DNA of 64,000 bases, taken from CAVQND01 sp964653485 (GTDB lineage: Bacteria > Verrucomicrobiota > Verrucomicrobiia > Limisphaerales > UBA8199). The DNA lies in contig CAZZFF010000006.1 in the NCBI GenBank assembly GCA_964653485.1, positions 1-64,000 on the forward strand. The letters run 5' to 3'. The position numbers were made by a program, and so were the translations under genes. The notes beneath the pieces are model-generated. The model searched no databases, was not told where the DNA came from, and saw only the letters and a program-made list of their open reading frames with translations. Of this stretch, positions 60,404 to 64,000 are shown piece by piece. Within the stretch, counting starts at the first letter, position 1, and each line of letters starts with the position of its first letter.

Positions 60404-63400
60404 ATGCACCAGTTTTTCCGTTTGCTCAGACACGGCTCTCATTTGGCGCTGGCGGGCCTGGGTTTGCCGCTTTGCGCCCAGAATCTCCTGCCCAATCCAG
60501 GCATGGAGGAAGGCGGGGATAGGCCGGCGGGCTGGACACTGAGCGGCGGCGACCAGGGCGCCTGGGCCTCGCCCGGCCACGAGGGCCGGCGGTGCCTTGC
60601 GATTACGGGGGACGGCAAGAATTCCTTTTGCTGGCGCTCGGAGGAGTTGTCGTTTAAGCCGGGCGGCCTCTACCGGCTGAGGTTTTGGGGGCGGTGTGAG
60701 GGGGACGTGAGCGGCGGATGCGTGACCGCAGGCTCCAGCCGGGTCAACCACGATTTCCGGTTCACCGAGACCTGGCAACCTTACAGCTTCGTGCTGGCCG
60801 TTCCCGCCGACGGGGCGAAGGATTTCATCCGGCTTGGGCAATGGGAACAGAAGGGCACCGTGTGTTTTGACGATGTCGAACTGACGCCGCTGGCGGCCAT
60901 TTCGATGGGCTACGGGAAGGCATTGGAGTTGGGCGATGGGGAGAGTCTGGACAACGGTGTTTACCGTTGCGTCGTCAACCTCGGCGGTCCGGGCGGCAAC
61001 TACCATCACGCGCTGATCGAGAGCCGGTGCGGGTTCAACTCGGATCGCTGGACCTTTTCCGCCGGCCAACGGGTGGCTTACGCTCACAAACTCGCGTCCG
61101 GCGCGTTCGCCAACGCCCGGCTCAAGATCAATATGAGCTACTATGTTGGCGGCGCATTGAAGGTCGAAGCCAGCTCCAACGGCGAGGCATGGGAAACCGT
61201 GTCCGTTTTGGAGGGCGGCCGTCCGGGAGGGGAGATCGAACTCCCGCCCTCGGTGTTGTCCTCCGGTCACATCTTCATCCGGCTGACCGGTGAAGGTCCC
61301 TCGTGCAATCTTCAGGTCAGCGGTTATGAACTGGAAGCCGCGTTGAAGGAGACTCGCGGCGCAGAGGGCCTAGGAAAAACATTCTTCCTGGAGAGGAGGC
61401 AGACATGCCCCGAACTGGAAATCTCCCCGGAAAGTCTGTGGCGGCGCGGACCTTCAGGGGCGTTGGAGTTCCAGTTGTCCGCAAAGAACACGTCGTCCTC
61501 GCCCTTGGATTTGCAGGTCCGGCTCACGATGGATGGGCAGACCAAGACGGTGGCGGACTCGCCGGCCCTGCCGGCGGGTGGTTTGCGCACAATCACGGTC
61601 CCTGTCCAACCCGCCAGGCCGGGCGCGCAGGAGGTCAACCTCGCCATCAGCGATGCGCGAGGGCGGGCGCTTTTTGGCGGGCAGATGAGCGTGAGCCTGG
61701 GAGTTTTGGAAGACCCGCGTCCGGGCTATTGGCTGGCGGAAGGGCCGGACCTGGGCCTGTGGTGGTGCGAGAGCGGCTGGAAGATCGGCCGGGAACACGC
61801 GGTGCCCGAGAAACCTCAAGACGGGAGGGTCCGGCCGGTGAGCCTCTCCGCCGCGCGGGGTGAATTCGAGGCGGCGCAGGTCATCTTGAATCCACGCAAG
61901 CCCGCGGAGTTGCTTGGCGCCACGGTGGGGCCTTTGCATGACGACCAGGGCCGGCCAGGGACGATTACGGCCGAATTGCTGGAAGTGGCGTATGTGAAGG
62001 TCACCCATCCCACTGACGCCACGTGCGAACCGGGCTGGTATCCCGACCCGTTGCCGCCGCTACGCTTGCCTTTGAAACTCGAGCCCGCTCGCTGCCAGCC
62101 GATTTGGCTTTCCTTCCATGTTGACCCAAGCGCCCGCGCGGGCGATTACACGGGAGAGTTGAGGCTGGAGACTTCGACCGGCAGCTTCGCCGTGCCGTTG
62201 AGGCTCCACGTTTATGGGTTCGAGCTGCCCCGCGACAGCCACCTCAAGAGCGCGCTGGGCCTCGGCGCCTCGGACATCGCCCTCTTCCATCACCTCAAAG
62301 AGCCCGCGCACCAGCGCCAGGTGTATGAGAGCTACCTCACCAATTTCGCCGCGCATCGGATCGCGCCCTATTCGTTTTACGACTATGCCCCAATCGAGGT
62401 CCGGTTTCCCGGCGATGGGACGAACAAGCACGCGAACGTGGATTTCACCGCCTTCGACCGCGAGGCGGGCAAGTGGCTGGACCAGTACCGGTTTTCGACG
62501 TTCAACCTGGCGCTGCGCGGCATGGGGGGCGGGACCTTCCAAAGCCGAAGCCTGGGCGAACTGGAGGGCTTCAAGGAAGGGACCGCGGAACACGCCCGGC
62601 TCTTCAAAGACTACCTGAGCCAGGTCGAGACGCATTTGCGGCAACGCGGCTGGCTGCCGAAGGCATATACGTATTGGTTCGACGAGCCGGACCGCAAGGA
62701 TTTTGAGTTTGTGGTCCAGGGGATGGAGCGCATCCGCGCTGCCGCCCCCGGCATCCGGCGCATGTTGACCAAGGAGCCTGAGCCTGAGTTGGAGGGCCAC
62801 GTTGAACTCTGGTGCGGGCTGACCCCGGAATGGACGCCGGAGAAGGTCCGGGCTCGCCGCGCCGCCGGCCAGGAAGCCTGGTGGTACATCTGCTGCGGAC
62901 CCACCGCCCCCTATGTCACCGAGTTCATCGATCACCCGGGGACGGAATTGCGCCTGTGGCCCTGGCAATCCTGGCAGTACGGCGCGCAGGCGATTCTCAT
63001 CTGGTCCACGACTTATTGGACCAGCGGCAGCGCGTTCCCGCCGCCCAAAATCCAGGACCCGTGGACCGACCCAATGAGCTACGTCTCGGGTTACGACTTC
63101 AAGCCGGGCCACATTGGCTACTGGGGCAACGGCGATGGCCGCTTCCTGTATCCGCCCCGAGGGGCGGCCACGAACGACGCACCGTGTCTCGAACCCCCGG
63201 TGACCTCGTTCCGCTGGGAAAACCTGCGGGACGGGATGGAGGATTACGAGTATCTCTGGTTGCTCCAAGAGGCGGTCGAAAAGGCCGCCGCGTCAAACAC
63301 GAGCGCCGACCTCGTCCGCGAGGCCGCCGGCTTGCTGCGGGTGCCCGCGGAGATTTCCCAGGACACGCGCCATTTCACCACCGACCCGCGCCTGCTCCTG

Positions 63401-63448
63401 GCCCACCGGGACCGGGTCGCCCGCCTCATCGAGCGGCTGAGCCAATGA
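60404..63448 (+). CDS. exported DUF4091-containing glycoside hydrolase-like protein
   Basis: 1014 residues. ATG 60404 precedes a signal peptide (LLRHGSHLALAGLGLPLCAQN). Carbohydrate-binding-like beta-sandwich modules occupy about 25-340 (NLLPNPGMEEGGDRPAGWTL, ISMGYGKALELGDGESLDNG). A long beta region leads to a C-terminal DUF4091 barrel with YTYWFDEPDRKDFEF, GWYPDPLPPL, GYWGNGDGRFLYPP and WENLRDGMEDYEYLWLLQE. DUF4091 proteins are GH-like enzymes found in polysaccharide-degrading Verrucomicrobia and Planctomycetes. A candidate acid is the Glu of FDEPD. Confidence 0.8.
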   Translation: MHQFFRLLRHGSHLALAGLGLPLCAQNLLPNPGMEEGGDRPAGWTLSGGDQGAWASPGHEGRRCLAITGDGKNSFCWRSEELSFKPGGLYRLRFWGRCEGDVSGGCVTAGSSRVNHDFRFTETWQPYSFVLAVPADGAKDFIRLGQWEQKGTVCFDDVELTPLAAISMGYGKALELGDGESLDNGVYRCVVNLGGPGGNYHHALIESRCGFNSDRWTFSAGQRVAYAHKLASGAFANARLKINMSYYVGGALKVEASSNGEAWETVSVLEGGRPGGEIELPPSVLSSGHIFIRLTGEGPSCNLQVSGYELEAALKETRGAEGLGKTFFLERRQTCPELEISPESLWRRGPSGALEFQLSAKNTSSSPLDLQVRLTMDGQTKTVADSPALPAGGLRTITVPVQPARPGAQEVNLAISDARGRALFGGQMSVSLGVLEDPRPGYWLAEGPDLGLWWCESGWKIGREHAVPEKPQDGRVRPVSLSAARGEFEAAQVILNPRKPAELLGATVGPLHDDQGRPGTITAELLEVAYVKVTHPTDATCEPGWYPDPLPPLRLPLKLEPARCQPIWLSFHVDPSARAGDYTGELRLETSTGSFAVPLRLHVYGFELPRDSHLKSALGLGASDIALFHHLKEPAHQRQVYESYLTNFAAHRIAPYSFYDYAPIEVRFPGDGTNKHANVDFTAFDREAGKWLDQYRFSTFNLALRGMGGGTFQSRSLGELEGFKEGTAEHARLFKDYLSQVETHLRQRGWLPKAYTYWFDEPDRKDFEFVVQGMERIRAAAPGIRRMLTKEPEPELEGHVELWCGLTPEWTPEKVRARRAAGQEAWWYICCGPTAPYVTEFIDHPGTELRLWPWQSWQYGAQAILIWSTTYWTSGSAFPPPKIQDPWTDPMSYVSGYDFKPGHIGYWGNGDGRFLYPPRGAATNDAPCLEPPVTSFRWENLRDGMEDYEYLWLLQEAVEKAAASNTSADLVREAAGLLRVPAEISQDTRHFTTDPRLLLAHRDRVARLIERLSQ

Positions 63449-63657
63449 CACGCGGCCCGTGCTCGGTCCGGACGGACGGCGTTCAACTCCAAGAGCCGGG
63501 CTTTTTGGAATGCGCCGGCAGAGCAAGCGGGGACGGGACTCTCGGCCGCGCGGGATACCCGGCAACGGCAGGCGCTACCGGAGCCAAAGCGGTGTCGCGC
63601 TTCGCTCGCCTGGCGCAGCCGGTCATAGTCCGCGTCCGTTGCGCCCGCACGGCTGAA

Positions 63658-63685
63658 TTGACAAGCCGCGCGCTTCGCACAGAAT
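63658..63685 (+). promoter_or_regulatory. candidate promoter of the manC-like gene
   Basis: TTGACA (63658-63663) and CAGAAT (63680-63685), 16 bp apart, would start transcription near 63692. This favours ATG 63702 or 63714 over ATG 63684 as start codon. It shares TTGACAAGCC and CACAGAATG with the higBA promoter. Confidence 0.5.
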
Positions 63686-63713
63686 GGAAACAGTTCAAGG
63701 CATGGATGTGAGC

Positions 63714-64000
63714 ATGAAAAAGACGACGATTAATGCCCCGGAGCGTTTTGTGATCATCATGGCGGGCGGCCGGGGCGAGCGGTTCTGGCCCGTGAGCCGG
63801 CTCAAGAGACCCAAGCAGTTGATCCGGCTGCTGGGCGAGCGTTCGTTTTTGCAGCAGGCGGTGGAGCGCGTGCTGCCCCTGGCTCCGCTTCGGAATATCC
63901 TGGTCATCACCAACGAGAGCCAGGCCCTGGAAGTCCGCAAGCAACTGCCCCGGTTGCCGCGCGAAAACGTGGTCGCGGAACCGGTGGGCCGCGATACGTG
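63714..64000 (+). CDS. manC: mannose-1-phosphate guanylyltransferase, 5' part (runs off window)
   Basis: About 95 codons are present. The N-terminal nucleotide-binding signature FVIIMAGGRGERFWPVSRLKRPKQLIRLLGERSFLQQAVERVLPL is that of GDP-mannose pyrophosphorylases, which make GDP-mannose for glycans. A VAEPVGRDT segment ends the visible part. ATG 63714 is used; in-frame ATG 63702 also fits the promoter. The gene is cut by the window end, so its intactness is unknown. Confidence 0.85.
   Translation, partial: MKKTTINAPERFVIIMAGGRGERFWPVSRLKRPKQLIRLLGERSFLQQAVERVLPLAPLRNILVITNESQALEVRKQLPRLPRENVVAEPVGRDT

Noticed and set aside
63459..63656. Small frames after the DUF4091 gene
   Set aside because: They are Arg-rich and have no ribosome site. 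I see nothing in this 265-bp gap except the promoter at 63658.

Overview
The window is 64 kb of GC-rich bacterial chromosome. It most resembles a Verrucomicrobiota genome of the Limisphaerales/Pedosphaera type, and this is inference from gene content. The evidence is a prepilin-like secreted protein with a C-terminal DGH motif, an adjacent DUF1800/DUF1501 pair, a DUF1080 protein, a Tat-exported Gfo/Idh/MocA oxidoreductase, an ECF sigma factor with a long membrane/coiled-coil tail, a PadR plus MacB-like permease pair, many secreted glycan-active enzymes, and 7-bp AAATCCG repeats. No rRNA, no CRISPR array and no convincing functional tRNA is present. The genes look like core and accessory chromosome, with one clearly inserted element.

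Layout. 0.2-13 kb: a response regulator, a secreted glycosidase, the lspA-rluD pair divergent from a POT peptide transporter, a VapBC-like module, an LtaS-type sulfatase, L-fucose isomerase, phosphate acetyltransferase and small proteins. 13-22 kb: an EamA exporter divergent from a MarR regulator with a perfect inverted repeat between them, a fused acyltransferase/acyl-AMP ligase overlapping an alpha/beta hydrolase, a pseudopilin-like protein, a DUF885 peptidase, a sugar-phosphate-isomerase-like protein and DUF1080. 22-32 kb: YgbA, a 1430-residue GH5 + heparinase-like + propeller fusion, a Gfo/Idh/MocA protein, a radical-SAM remnant, and PadR plus a MacB-like permease. 32-37 kb: membrane-anchored ECF sigma, class V aminotransferase, MbfA-like ferritin/VIT1 protein and a cysteine hydrolase.

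37.5-42.4 kb is the most interesting region. A fluoride riboswitch precedes crcB and a DUF190 gene. A second fluoride riboswitch with its own candidate promoter then precedes a MoxR ATPase, a metallophosphoesterase fused to a dUTPase-like all-alpha domain, and a dynamin-like GTPase. This suggests a fluoride-induced stress module beyond simple export.

42.4-48 kb: a DUF1800/DUF1501 pair, a small membrane protein/winged-helix operon, and a decayed IS200-like transposase flanked by two near-identical hairpins. 47,966-51,038 is a complete 3,073-bp IS1-family-like element with 18-bp inverted repeats, an 8-bp target duplication (GGATTGTC), a transposase, passenger genes and a tRNA-like relic. 51-64 kb: an exported tricorn-type protease followed by an exported M1 aminopeptidase, HigBA, a TAXI-type binding protein, an MNT nucleotidyltransferase whose HEPN partner has been internally deleted, a large DUF4091 protein, and the start of a mannose-1-phosphate guanylyltransferase gene.

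Several start codons were moved inward from the longest reading frame. In this GC-rich DNA most of the long antisense frames are coding shadows.
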